From contig JABELC010000013.1 in NCBI GenBank assembly GCA_028455995.1, forward strand, positions 992,001-1,056,000: a stretch of DNA of 64,000 nt, given 5' to 3'. Made by a program: the position numbers and the translations under genes. This document shows positions 1-10,941 of this stretch, piece by piece; the stretch's first letter is position 1, and each line of letters begins with the position of its first letter. The notes below the pieces were generated by a model that had not been told where the DNA came from, made no database searches, and saw nothing but the letters and a program-made list of their open reading frames with translations. The stretch comes from Scleromitrula shiraiana. Taxonomy: Eukaryota; Ascomycota; Leotiomycetes; Helotiales; Sclerotiniaceae.

Positions 1-1562
1 TTCGATGATTTGATCACTCGGATCAAGATTTCATGGAAAGATAAATGAGTTACCTTTCGGAAATAAATGATATGTCTGTCTACCCAAATGTCAAAAAAAT
101 GGTGACGAGATAATTTCGGTGGGGGGGGGTCGAAAATCTGGTTCCTTTAACAGATTTCGAAGATAGCGATAATATTTCTTAGAGAAGAAGTTCGTTCGTG
201 TGCGAACGCTAATCTTAATTGAGTTAGGAATTATACCACAGTCAGCCGAATCTGACCATCAAATTAGTGCGAGGCTACCACTTAAAAATTGATGTTTGGT
301 TTTGGGGAGTCCATAAAGCCACAGGTGGCACAGCAAAGCACAGCACAGCAGCAAAACCCCGAACACAAAAGGAAGTGACACACACAATAGGTAGATTACG
401 GTTAGACGAAGAGAACAAAGTGGAAAAAACATTCGATTGTCCTATTGTTCTCAATTCCATTCATTGCTTATATAATACATCTAGGTAAATATACAATAGA
501 TAAAAGTTTTAAATTAATTATTGAGGGTAATAGAGAAAGTGAGGAAGAAAAAAGATCAAAAAAGATGAAAAAGTCAAAGCGTAATATTAAATAACTCTCT
601 CCATGTAATTAAGTGTAAGTATAAGGAGAAACAAATAACGAATAATCTCAGTAATTTAGTAAATAATCTCACCAAATATATTCATCATCCCTTAAATTTA
701 ATCATTTGAAACTCACAACTGTATCTATATCTATATCTATATCTATATCTATATCTATCCTTATTATATTCATTCTATATATTATGATCTTAAACTCATA
801 ACTATATTTAATATTCATATTATTTATATTATTTATCTTTTCTTGAAAAACACAGGTACCGGTACCTTTTTATTTAATCCTTCTTCTCCAAGCTGGAGCT
901 TTTATATCTAGGTATTATCTAAACTTAATTAACCTTGAAAAATTACGGGAAATAACGATTGAAAATTTTATTTGAGGGGGGGATTGCAAATTAATAATAA
1001 TAATAATAATAATAATATGAGCCTTCAAAGTTCACTTTAGCCCTCAGCCCTCCGCCTTTCAACCTCTTACAGTTCACCCGCCATGTAAATCGTTATTCCT
1101 CTCTTTCACCTACCTTTTTTCAATCCATTACTACTACTATTACTATTACTACACCACCACTCTTTTTCAATACAACGACACAGATTCCAATTCTCAATTC
1201 AATTCAATTCAATTCAATTCAATTCACTTCAATTCACTTCACTTCAAAATTCGATACGTCACGATTAAATAAAATATCACAATTATACGATTATAAAATT
1301 CTAATTCCTAATAAAATCCAGACGAAACCTGTACAGTACGTTGAAGAAATTGTTTCTCCTTATCCTATCGCAGAATCCCCCCATCTCAAAGTACCAAAGT
1401 GGCCCAGCAAATCTAATTTCCCTGACCACACCGAACAGCCAAGAGAACGACCACCACAATCAATACATCTTCCTCCTCTTTATATCACCACCACCATCAT
1501 CATCATCATCGTCATCACCATCATCATCACCATTACGATTACGATTACGTTCAATCTTCATA
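1..1562. other. AT-rich upstream region, no gene seen
   Basis: No convincing coding exon on either strand. The stretch holds a (CTATAT)n tract at 722-758, a (TAA)n tract at 992-1016, an (AATTC)n tract at about 1195-1245 and a perfect 14-bp palindrome, AGGTACCGGTACCT, at 854-867. The last few hundred bases, rich in CA/TC repeats and CAT triplets just before 1563, are probably the promoter and 5' untranslated region of the G-gamma gene. An open frame runs in from 1341, but its upstream part is low-complexity. Confidence 0.6.
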
Positions 1563-1947
1563 ATGCCTCAAGGGTACTCTTCTCGTGATGTCGGAGATCC
1601 ATCCCAAATTAAGAAGAATAAACAATCCATGGCAGATCTCAAATTAAGACGTCTTACGGAGTTGAATAATCGATTAAGAGAAGATTTGGAACGCGAACGA
1701 ATTCCCGTTTCTCAAGCTGCTAAGAGGTAATTCCATCTTCCTCTTTTCAACATTATGATATTATATCAATTCAATTATAAGGAGAAATCATTCGACTAAC
1801 GCGCAATTTTTTTTAATCATCTCTAGTATTATTCAATATACAGGTAGCACAAAAGATTTCATGGTTCCGTCAATTTGGGGTACAGTCGATAAGAAAGATG
1901 ATCCATATGCGCCTCAGCAAAGTGGGGGATGCTGTGTGGTGATGTAG
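1563..1947 (+). CDS. GNG1: heterotrimeric G-protein gamma subunit (2 exons)
   Basis: Gamma subunit that pairs with the G-beta propeller and anchors the dimer to the plasma membrane during receptor signalling. CDS join(1563..1726,1827..1947), 94 residues, typical for fungal G-gamma. The intron (1727-1826) has GTAATT at its 5' end and CTCTAG at its 3' end; splicing there keeps the frame and gives AAKSIIQYTG across the junction. The N-terminal half (about residues 15-45, LKLRRLTELNNRLREDLERE) is a charged helix expected to form the coiled coil with G-beta. The C terminus is CCVVM: a CAAX box (CVVM) for prenylation preceded by a second Cys that may be palmitoylated. The ATG at 1563 was chosen because the open frame upstream is low-complexity and the family begins MPQ. 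Orthologues are called gng-1 in Neurospora and gpgA in Aspergillus. Very likely intact. Confidence 0.95.
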
Positions 1948-3214
1948 TCCTCAGAAGGAGATTGAGAAGGAAATGGCATGCATGCAACGCAATTACAGTA
2001 CGAACGACTACGACCCATACAAATAATTAATAACACACATACACAATGCACGCAAATTCCATCCTGCACACAAACGGCTTTTTAAAATTTTGATATCGTT
2101 TCTTCGCATACATCTATCAACAGACATCAAGGAGGGAGAGGTGGGCGGCAGAGTAAGAACAAAGGGCGTTCTAGGGCGTATTGGGAAAATATTTTCTCTT
2201 TTGCTTACCTTCTCCTGGTTCCCATCATTCGACACTGGCACCAACCAAGAAAGCTTTTAAATACCTCTTCTTTTCCTATTCGACATCCCTCGCAGATCAC
2301 CTCGTTCAATCGTCCTTTTTTTGCCAAATGCAAAGAGAAGCGTAGCATATCTTTTTTATTTGAACATTGGTGGGATTCTTGTTCTTCTCTTTTCTGATTT
2401 CGAAGAAAATTACTACGCAACGCAACACAACACTACTGGGTAATGGGAAGCGAGCGATTCAATTGCGAATTTTTTTCATTGTATTGCGCGCATACATATA
2501 CTTCTTTTATATGAAAAAACGAAAGACGTGATAAGAGAATGAAAGAGAAGAGAAGAGGGGAGAGAATAGTTATTATAGGAGAGTGGTATTGGAATGGCAT
2601 GGCATAGGCAGGAGGGCAAAAAGGAATGAGATATGATGAGAAAGGGAGGGAGAGGAGGGAATGGAAAGTGGAAGGGGAAGAAGGAAGCGTGTAATATTTT
2701 ATTTTTCTCTCTCTGTTCATTCATCGTTTTCGTCGTAGTAGTTACACACCGTTTTTTTTATGGATGGTGGTATTATACCTTCTATTTCAGATTTTCCTCA
2801 TCCTTCCGTCCGTCCGTCTGTTCGTCCTTCCTATACCTTTCAGTGGTTCGGGAGGTCTTTGTGCATACATTAGGACAGGATTACTTCATTGGGAAGGGAA
2901 GGAAATGGAATGGAATGAATTTCTTCTTTTTTTATATTCATTTTTACGCTGACGGACTTATCTTATGTGAGAGTGATATGAAATGAGAAATAATATGCTA
3001 TTATGCTATTATGCTATAGTAAACATGTATACACTGACCAGCTATCTGTCTACTCGTGATCGATTATTGAATGAATACCTATCTATATATATATATATAT
3101 AAACCCTCCCTTCCCTTCCCTTCCCTTCCTTTCCTCCCTCGTATTTCCCATGACCACCATCACATGCAGACATTGCATTGAGTTGAGCCAAATAGGCAGA
3201 ATGCTAGAATGCAA

Positions 3215-3303
3215 GTTCAAGTTCAATTTCAATTTCAATTTCAATCTTGATCTTGATCGTGATCTTGATCGTGATCTTGATCGTGATCTTGATCTTGATT
3301 TTC
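3215..3303. repeat. compound hexamer repeat (TTCAAT)n / (GATCTT,GATCGT)n
   Basis: A short array of TTCAAT-type hexamers passes directly into alternating GATCTT and GATCGT hexamers. Read on the + strand it encodes a run of Asp, Leu and Arg, which explains an otherwise odd open frame. Confidence 0.85.
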
Positions 3304-3410
3304 ATATACCTATTCAACAATCAACAAAACAAAATATCTATCGATACCCAGACAACCCACTATCGATAAAAAGCTATGATGAATATGACGGAATAAATAA
3401 ATAACTACAT

Positions 3411-3446
3411 GAGGTGAGGTGAGGTGAGGTGAGATGAGGTGAGGTG
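3411..3446. repeat. (GAGGT)n microsatellite
   Basis: Seven near-perfect 5-bp units with one GAGAT variant. Confidence 0.85.
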
Positions 3447-3690
3447 AATTGATCCCAACAAACCTCGGAATACTTCACTTAATTGAAATCTTTCCATTTT
3501 GAAGCTACATTTATGTCTTTCCTTCCTTCCTAACTTTCTTCCTTTCTTTCATTCATTCTTCCTTTCTTTCCCCCCTCCTCCCTCCCTCCCTCCTCCTCCT
3601 TTTCCTTTCCAGCCATACCCGTACATACAAACCGCACCCATCAAGTCGGCGACCAAATCCAATTCCATCTCCTGTATTTAATTTAACCTC

Positions 3691-3731
3691 GCTATCGCTA
3701 TCGCTATCGCTATCGATATCGATATCGATAT
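3691..3731. repeat. (TATCGC)n/(TATCGA)n microsatellite
   Basis: Hexamer array that switches from TATCGC units to TATCGA units. Confidence 0.85.
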
Positions 3732-3815
3732 CTCCATATATAAAAGAGTCGCCGGCCGGATATTTTCAGATCCGGAGCCGTCGGACTTGGGTTCGGGGAC
3801 CTGCAGATTCATCAT

Positions 3816-4012
3816 TGGATGGATGGGTGGATGGATGGATGGATGGGTGAATGGGAGTTGGCACGTCTGCATGCACGGATTGTCGGGTTTATTTTCGTGC
3901 TGGGTTTTTAGGTGTATCTTGGGATGGGAGGGGATGGGATGGGATGCGATGGGATGGGAGGGGATGGGATGAGATGGGATGGGATGGGATGGGATGGGAT
4001 GGGATGGGATGG
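3816..4012. repeat. (GGAT)n and (GGGAT)n G-rich arrays
   Basis: A GGAT tetramer block (3816-3849) is followed after about 70 bp by a GGGAT pentamer block (3921-4012) with a few variant units. The G-rich strand has regularly spaced GGG triplets. The block encodes only Gly/Met/Trp/Asp-rich nonsense. Confidence 0.85.
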
Positions 4013-4510
4013 ACGATGGGGCAGGTGATTTACATGTGTTTGGTCGGGGGAGAAAAATTCACTAATTTCCCTGGCTATCTATCATCTGATGCGAGGATGG
4101 AAATGACGAGATTGTATTGTATTGGATTTAGATGAGTGAGTGACGTATCTATGGGTTTCTGAAGCTTGTTTTGTGATGGCGGATTGATGGAAATATGGGA
4201 GAGCAATCTTGGAAGTCAGGGAGATAGATGATAGATAGGTTGGCTTGTTGTCACACAAAAAGGAGCATGCTCGAGAACTTGTTGATTGCTCTATCTAGAG
4301 GGGGCGCGAAGCTCTCTCTATGTATACTACGATATCATGCTAAGGGTGTGGAGCACGCTAGGTCATATCCAGTTGATCACTTGATCTATTCTTTTGTGAC
4401 AGTTGTTCTAGGGGGAAAGGAAAGGAAAGAAGAGGAAAGGAAAGATGGATAATAGGTGAGGTGAGGCGAGGCGAGGTTGATGGATTGAGATTTTCAGTAA
4501 AAGCTCTGCT

Positions 4511-4712
4511 ATATTATATTATATTATATTATATTATATTATATTATATTATATTATATTATATTATATTATATTATATTATATTATATTATATTATATT
4601 ATATTATATTATATTATATTATATTATATTATATTATATTATATTATATTATATTATATTATATTATATTATATTATATTATATTATATTATATTATATT
4701 ATATTATATTAT
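4511..4712. repeat. (ATATT)40 microsatellite, about 200 bp
   Basis: Forty essentially perfect ATATT units without visible interruptions, the longest pure microsatellite in the window. It stays open in one frame because 15 bp encode a repeating Leu-Tyr-Tyr-Ile-Ile peptide; this is not a gene. The purity suggests recent expansion or strand slippage, and the exact copy number could be affected by assembly. Confidence 0.95.
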
Positions 4713-5658
4713 CTCTATTCTCCGTCATTTCCCTTTCTGTAAACCAAATACTCCAAAAGTTATAAGTATATCTCACGAAGCAAAATTAACAATACGCTTT
4801 AAAGACCTAAGTAAGATCTTTAATTCCAGTCACCAGTAACATTGATCGTAGAGATGCATATATCTCTTTTATACCAGCATGTATGTCATTGTATCATAAT
4901 ATCTAATGTCCATGAATCGAATTTCGACAGTTATACAGTCATGATTATATCACGGTATATCTGTCTCGTGGACTCAGGTGACTGTTTAATTTCTTATCAA
5001 TCGCACTAATATGTATCATGACGTTTTCATCGTCAATATGATTAGGTAGGATAGATTTCTCAAGATTGGCAAAACAAGAGTGGAAGTGAATATATCATCC
5101 ATTTATCTATTTGTCTTTATCTCCTGGCGATAAAGTTTAATTTTGAATTGCAGGATTGGGTTTTGGATTCTTGGGATAAATGATATAGGGAAGGACCTTG
5201 GGAGACAGTAAAAAATAGATGATGGTTTGTATTGCTACCTAGGTGGGCGATTTGCTTCCTTACTCTGTTGCAGATTTTTTGATAATTGTTTTTGGGGGTG
5301 TTGGGGATTGCTTCAATATTCGTTCCTGGGGGAGGATCGTCGGATGTTTTCTATAAGTGTTTGCTGATTCTTTCTCGAATTTTTCTATGAAACTATTGAG
5401 TTTTTACGTATTCACAGACTGTGGCGCTGTCTTTTTCTCCTTGGGAGAAGTTAGAAGGTATCGTGGTTGAGTATTTGCTGCTTCTATCGTGATTATGCAA
5501 TAGGATATTGGAACTATATGTTTGAATTATGCCAGTCCTGATCTCTCGTATCTGTCAACTCCCCTAAAGTATCTCTTAGCCTGAACTATCCATTCCCTTC
5601 AATCAACACCCCATCTTTCCATGATCACCCCCTTCGAATCCCCCCAACTTAAAAACCC

Positions 5659-6920
5659 CTATCCCGTAGAATTCCTCCCCGAACCCAACAACCCCCAAAT
5701 AGGAAACACCTCCCTCCCCACAAGATCCCCCACCACCCTCGGAATATACTTCGGAAAGCCCCTCCACAACTCCTCCAGCACCCCCCACGACTGCTGCGCA
5801 TCAATATCAATCGGTTCCGTCCCCGCCAACCCCATCGTATTAAACGAGCGGTGCGCCGCTGTTGACGGCGTAGATGCATGCGGCGGCTACGTTTACTTCT
5901 TCGCTTTCCCAGCTTAGAGCGAGGGGGTCGGCGGAGTCGGGCATATCTGTGATACCATCATCACCAAATATCAGCGTCATGTAGATCCACAGTATAATCT
6001 TGCAAGTGTGTTACGTAAGAATGAGGATAGAAATGAAAGGAAAATCAAATCAAACTAACAAGGAAAACTAGCAATATGTAAAGTCTCAATTTGAGCTTGC
6101 GTGCTAAACGTCATAGCCGGATGGAAATGCTCCCAGCATCCCAGGATGCCCCACCGTCCATACGGCATAGCGATGACTTTCAATTCGTCTGGTTTTCCAT
6201 CCGACCAGATTCCGCGCTCGCCGCCCGAGGGGCGTAATTTGTGACGAAGGAGGAGAAGCTCGCCGAGGGGTGAGATTAGTGCTTGGCCCATGTAGAGGAG
6301 ATTATCCTCTTTGTGGGAGAATGCCAGGACGACGTATGTACTTGCGTTTCTGGCGGCGGAAAGAAGGGTGGTCCATTGAGGACTTCCGATTTCGAGGGAG
6401 TTGGGGATGTAGTTGGAGATGTGGGGGGCTATTGTTATGTTGTCGGCCATTCCTTTTGGATAGCCAGGTTTGTTCTTGCTAGTTTATGTATACATGTCTG
6501 TTTGTGTGTGCGTATGTATTTGTATGTGTACGATCTTAGAGCAAATTGATAGATAGAATATGAAAAGATAATCTCTTAGAAATAATATAAAGCAGATCTA
6601 CATCCCCAGGAAACCACAATTTGGGGAAAACAACCAAATTGGCACCATTATCCGCAGCTTCTTGAATTAGGCTAACACCTTTTGCAACAGTAGCATTGAG
6701 GTCAAATTCTACGCCTGTCCAGTTCTTATTTAGGAATGGCATGGGCCAATTTGCTGGAGAGACTCGAACAATGGCTACGGTTAGGTTGAAGTGGTTGAAT
6801 TGGTTGTTCTGGATGTGATGGTACTGCTATAGCTGAGCCCGAGGGGGGGTATTGATGAGATGAGGTGGGTTTGGAGAAGAAGAAAAAGAGGGAGAAGAAG
6901 GATGTGCTTTTAAACAGCAT
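5659..6920 (-). pseudogene. nitrilase (carbon-nitrogen hydrolase) pseudogene
   Basis: Clear homology to fungal nitrilases, which use a Glu-Lys-Cys triad to hydrolyse nitriles. Pieces in order on the minus strand are a hydrophobic leader from 6920 (MLFKSTSFFS), then WTGVEFDLNATVAKG and EAADNGANLVVFPKLWFPG (about 6600-6740). The central block (6060 to about 6465) holds the catalytic Lys in LLLLRHKLRPSGGE and the catalytic Cys in GILGCWEHFHPAM. A good intron at 5947-6059 joins it to YMPDSADPL and AACIYAVNSGAPL; the tail is NTMGLAGTEPIDIDAQQSWG and ends at 5659. Defects: the leader and first block are in different frames; the catalytic Glu is Lys (codon AAA at 6620-6622, FPK for FPE); a frameshift near 5841-5846 separates GAPLV from NTMGLAG; the splice between the first two blocks is unclear. 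The leader suggests the ancestor was secreted. Confidence 0.85.
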
Positions 6921-8269
6921 GATGGGGGGTATTATCATCATATATACATATGGCTAGGTAGTAGTAATGCATCATTGAAGAATCATCGCACTAAGGTTCA
7001 AGTTTCCTTCCTGATGTTAAGTGATGATATGATTATGACTAGCTAGGTGGAGATATGAATATGAATATGTGGTCTTCATTACACTTACTTGATAGATAAT
7101 GATGATAGCATGATAAGATGAGCTCACTTACTTACTCGTAATCATCGTCAAACCTTCTATATCATACTTAAATGACATAGAATGCCATTGTGCTTGTTTC
7201 CACAGTGATTATCTAGCAAATGTAATAAGGTGGGGATAGTGGATGAGACAGGATGGAATGAAGTGGAGGCGCGAACGTTCTATAGTACATTATAGTATGA
7301 ATCAAAGTAGTCCCTGTATATTTCGCTGTCTCCAAGTCAGTTCTAATCAGAGTATCTCAAGCATTCAACAAAGTGATTATCAAACCCCGAATGTTGACTT
7401 CAAATCCCGGATAATGAATTATGATGAATGAATAGATGGGAAAGTCTCTTATCTAAAGTATAACAAAATTAAAATAAAACTTTTTATTCCGTTCCTATCG
7501 ACTTGACTTGGTGCATGAATTTATGAAAAGAACCTGACCTGACTGGTCTGCCGGTACTGATACCGGTATGTTGGTTGGGATGGGAATATATCCATAGAAT
7601 GGGTAAATATCTAATTCAGAACCGTAGAATGGATGACTAAGATCAAATTAGATTAGAACCAGATTCATTCGTTGATAATCCAATAACCCATCAACTCTTG
7701 TAAAAATAAAGAATTATTTACAACTGTACTGTTCGTTTGATAGTTCTAGATCTATTACAATATTATCTCAGCTTGAAACGAGGTTCAAATATTCGATAAA
7801 CTATTTTATTATCAATTCACTCGTACTGTATTATACGTAGAGAGAGAGTATTATACATACTGAGATTATACTTCAACATTTCGCATATAAGATATCTTAT
7901 AAAATTATACCTAGTCATTCATTCAATACAACCCAGAAGTCAGTCAATCAACTAGTTATAAATTTAGGGTTAGTAAGCTTATTAGAAAGCATCACTAATT
8001 CAGCCTCATCAGCTTACAAACCTCTCATCTATTGATCCCCATCCATTGAATCCATCCATTGAATCCATACTTCAAATTCATTAGAACTAGTTCTATCATC
8101 CTTCTCATTATCATCCTCATCCTCATCCTCATCCTACTCGAGTACTTTCACAATTACCATTACCATCACCATAACCTCGAATATACATATCTAATTACTT
8201 AGCCACTTCATCCTACCCATTCCTCCTCCAAAATCAAGACCATAAAATAAAATTACAATCTAAGCGATA
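6921..8269. other. intergenic region, no gene seen
   Basis: AT-rich sequence with short stop-filled frames on both strands. It must contain the promoter and 5' leader of the SelW-like gene, whose ATG is at 8270; the CAT/CTC-rich stretch from about 8030 to 8260 resembles the pyrimidine-rich leaders common in this genome. Confidence 0.55.
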
Positions 8270-9823
8270 ATGGCCGAAACTCCAACTTCACCTCAAACAG
8301 CTACCACTACCGGTACTCAAGGAGAAGTACTCCTCCCACGTATAACCATTCGCTTCTGTACGCAATGTAAATGGATGCTTAGGGCTGCTTATGTATGTTG
8401 TTTCTTTTGTTTGTTTGTGGTTTTATGTGCTTTTTTGTGATTTTTGTTGAGGGGAATTTGTAGGGGGGGGGTTGTGGGAATGAAAAGAAAAGGGAATATA
8501 TGCTACATAGCCATTCTATTATACGGATTATTTTCTATGATGTTTCTTTGGCTGTAGTTCCGGGAGCGGGGATTGAGGTGTATGGTGCATTTCATTTGGG
8601 AATAGGAATGGGAATGATATACCTAGACATGAGCAAGAGGAAGAGGAAGAGGAAAAGGAAGAGAGACGATGCAAGTGCATTTTCACAGCATGTATACAGA
8701 AAAAGACAAGGCTCTTAAGTACAATTGTTACATGCGATATTACTTCCGAATGAGAGGGAGAGGAAGGAGAAACAAGTGATGATATTCTATCTTTACGTTA
8801 TAGTCTTCCCCCACTTCTCTTTTCCCTTCTCTTTTCCCTTCTCACACATTAAGATTGCCTCCGCTCCCGTTTGCGTTTATATATGTATTCATTTCCATTT
8901 CTATCACCATCCCCATACCCTCCCCCATTCTCTCGCTTCCCATTCCCATTCCCCTTTCCCACTCCATTTCATTTCATTTCATTTCTTTCTTCCTTCCTTC
9001 CCTCCCTCCCTCCCTCTTATCCCTCATACCCACCCAACTAACACCCTCCCCCTCACCCCCTCTAGTTCGCCCAAGAACTCCTCTCCACATTCTCCACCAG
9101 CATCGGAGAAATCGCCCTCCAGCCATCCACCGGCGGTACATTCATCGTAGACCTCTACACCGGCTCCGAGGTCTCGGTGTTGAAACATACGATTTGGGAT
9201 CGGAAGATTGAGGGGGGTTTTCCTGGTATGTTTTGTTCCTTCATTTTCCACCTTGAACCTTGCACCTTAGAGTTTGATTCCTACGGATAACACGATAAGA
9301 ATGAGGACGGGGATGGGAATGAGGATAAGGATGAGGATTATAGAGCTAACAAAACGAATTAAACAAACAATAGAAACGAAAGAACTCAAAAAGCGCGTGA
9401 GGAATATAATCGATCCAACACGAGATCTAGGACATGTTGATGGGAAAAAATGTATATCTCCTTTTTCTTTCCTCTTCTTTTCCTCTTCCCTCTTCTTTTC
9501 CTCCCCCCCCCACTCCCATCTATATCTCCCATCTACATCCCCCATCTCCATCTCCCATCTAATTCTCAATAAACACACACACACACACATATTCACACAC
9601 TCACAATCTAGCAACCCCATCCGCATCCACAACCCAAGATCCCCCACCATCCACATCCACATCAACCTCAACCTCAACCCCAGCAGAAACCACCACGGAA
9701 AAAGCACCATCATTAAAAGAATCATCTACCCGCAACGCGCGAGGCAAAATCGTCATAACAAGCGAGGAAGGCGGGTACGGTGTTTGTATACCGGGGGAGG
9801 ATGGGGATTGTGGGGGGTTTTAG
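8270..9823 (+). CDS. SelW/Rdx-family thioredoxin-like protein (Cys form, 4 exons)
   Basis: Rdx (SelT/SelW/SelH) family thioredoxin-like protein, probably redox-active; its partner is unknown. Proposed CDS join(8270..8392,9066..9225,9374..9451,9612..9823), 190 residues, every junction in frame. Exon 1 carries the redox motif as CTQC (Cys30 and Cys33, in RITIRFCTQCKW); animal SelW has CxxU here, so this is the Cys version. Exon 2 gives FAQELLSTFSTSIGEIALQP and ends DRKIEGGFP. Exon 3 gives ETKELKKRV and the family C-terminal signature DPTRDLGHVDG. Exon 4 adds a Ser/Thr/Pro-rich linker and an acidic tail ending EDGDCGGF. Intron 1 is long (673 bp) for this genome; introns 2 and 3 are 148 and 160 bp. 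The first three exons are strongly supported by family conservation; exon 4 is less certain because its linker is low-complexity. Confidence 0.85.
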
Positions 9824-9978
9824 ATGAGATTGTGGGGGGGGGGAAGGGAAGGATTAGAGGGGGAGAGGGGACGCATGGAATACGATATAGATGCAATTAG
9901 AAGATAGAATGAGGGATACACATATATATCAAGACCACATCTAATCAGTTAATCGAGCCATCCAATCAGTCAGTCAAC

Positions 9979-10009
9979 GAGCCATATCATATATATATAT
10001 ATATGGCTC
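9979..10009. repeat. AT-core inverted repeat GAGCCATAT...ATATGGCTC
   Basis: Nine-base arms (9979-9987 and 10001-10009) flank an alternating AT core, so the whole element could fold as a hairpin or cruciform. It lies downstream of the SelW-like gene. Confidence 0.7.
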
Positions 10010-10089
10010 ATCCAATCATGCAATCAAAAGTAGTAAAAAAAAAGTAGGTCAAAGTTACACCGAACAAAGGTACATTTCGCATCATTTCA

Positions 10090-10170
10090 TATTCTTAGAT
10101 TTCTTATTTTTTTCCTCTCTCGGCGTCAAAGAAAGAGAGAAGAAGAAAAATAAGAAATCCAAAAGAATAT
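10090..10170. repeat. long imperfect inverted repeat between convergent genes
   Basis: The left arm (10090-10121) begins TATTCTTAGATTTCTTATTT. The right arm (about 10133-10170) contains AAAATAAGAAATCC and ends AAAAGAATAT. They are reverse complements over roughly 30 bases with a few mismatches and small bulges, and the loop is about a dozen bases. The element sits between the 3' ends of the SelW-like gene and the PP1 gene, so it could form a stem in either 3' untranslated region. Confidence 0.7.
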
Positions 10171-10941
10171 CAATCCATCCCAACTTTCTTGACTCTCTCC
10201 CCTTCTCCTTTCCTTCTACATTTCCTCTCTTAAAGCCTAGCACAAACGTTTCCTCTTCTCTCCTTTGATCGGAAAAATGAATATTAGAAACACAAGAAAT
10301 TAGCTACTAGTTAGCTAGCTGTTTTTCTTTTTGAGAAAACTTTTCTTCCCTTTCCTGCTTGTCTTCCACTTTATAGAACGAATCCAATCCAAATCAAAAT
10401 TACCACTATCTTTCCTGAACTTCGAAAAAAAAAAACCTTCCATATATTCTGCATTCGTCATGTCGGTCATAAAATTCTATTGTATAATACCGGCATACCA
10501 ATCACACAACGTATAGATCGTATTCGTTCGATTTCGGTAAGTTGTTGGGAAAAAATTCGGGGGGAATCGTCCTTTGATTAGTGGTCCATAAGTAGGAAGG
10601 GAAAAAAAAGTTAATGTGTACATATTCGAGAGGTTACGTTTGGGAAGAGGAAAGAAAAAGAATTAAAAAAGGCGAGCTGCAAAATGTATGCGCAAATAGG
10701 TATGTTTTTCATGACGAACGGTTGAGGTCGAGATCGAAACTTGGAGAATACTTGCAAAAGTCGGGGTGGCATCGAGGAGGAGGATGGATGGTAATTGGCA
10801 AAAGAGAAGTAAGCCGAATAGATCGTATTTGGCGATGGCGATGGCGATGGCGATGGCGATTTCGTTATGGAAAGAGTGGCTAATTAAGCTTATCTGCGTC
10901 CGAACCTGCTACACAAAAGGAAGTTCGTAATTGATCATTTT

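Larger units (their letters stand above)
1948..5658. other. gene-free repeat-rich intergenic region
   Basis: About 3.7 kb without a supportable gene. It is filled with simple and compound tandem repeats (listed separately for the largest) and pyrimidine/purine-rich stretches. The short open frames here are products of repeats, for example Asp-Leu/Asp-Arg runs from the GATCTT tract near 3240-3300. The first several hundred bases presumably contain the 3' untranslated region of the G-gamma gene. Confidence 0.6.
9824..10941. other. shared 3' intergenic region of convergent genes
   Basis: About 1.1 kb separates the stop codons of the SelW-like gene (+) and PP1 (-). It contains the two inverted repeats, homopolymer A/T runs and a short (GGCGAT)n tract near 10830-10862. 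No coding exon is seen; the stretch most likely holds the 3' untranslated regions and terminators of both genes. Confidence 0.55.

Noticed and set aside
854..867. 14-bp palindrome AGGTACCGGTACCT as an operator
   Set aside because: Single copy about 700 bp from the gene with no known factor; noted in the region entry but not called regulatory.
1341..1562. In-frame extension upstream of the G-gamma ATG
   Set aside because: Its protein is low-complexity Ser/Pro from CATCAT-type repeats and the family starts at MPQ; treated as 5' leader.
4461..4742. 93-codon open frame over the ATATT array
   Set aside because: It is a translation of the pentamer repeat, with no independent coding support.
9267..9725. 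152-codon minus-strand frame opposite the SelW-like gene
   Set aside because: Antisense to conserved exon 3 and to repeats; composition is Leu/Met/Arg-rich without family features.
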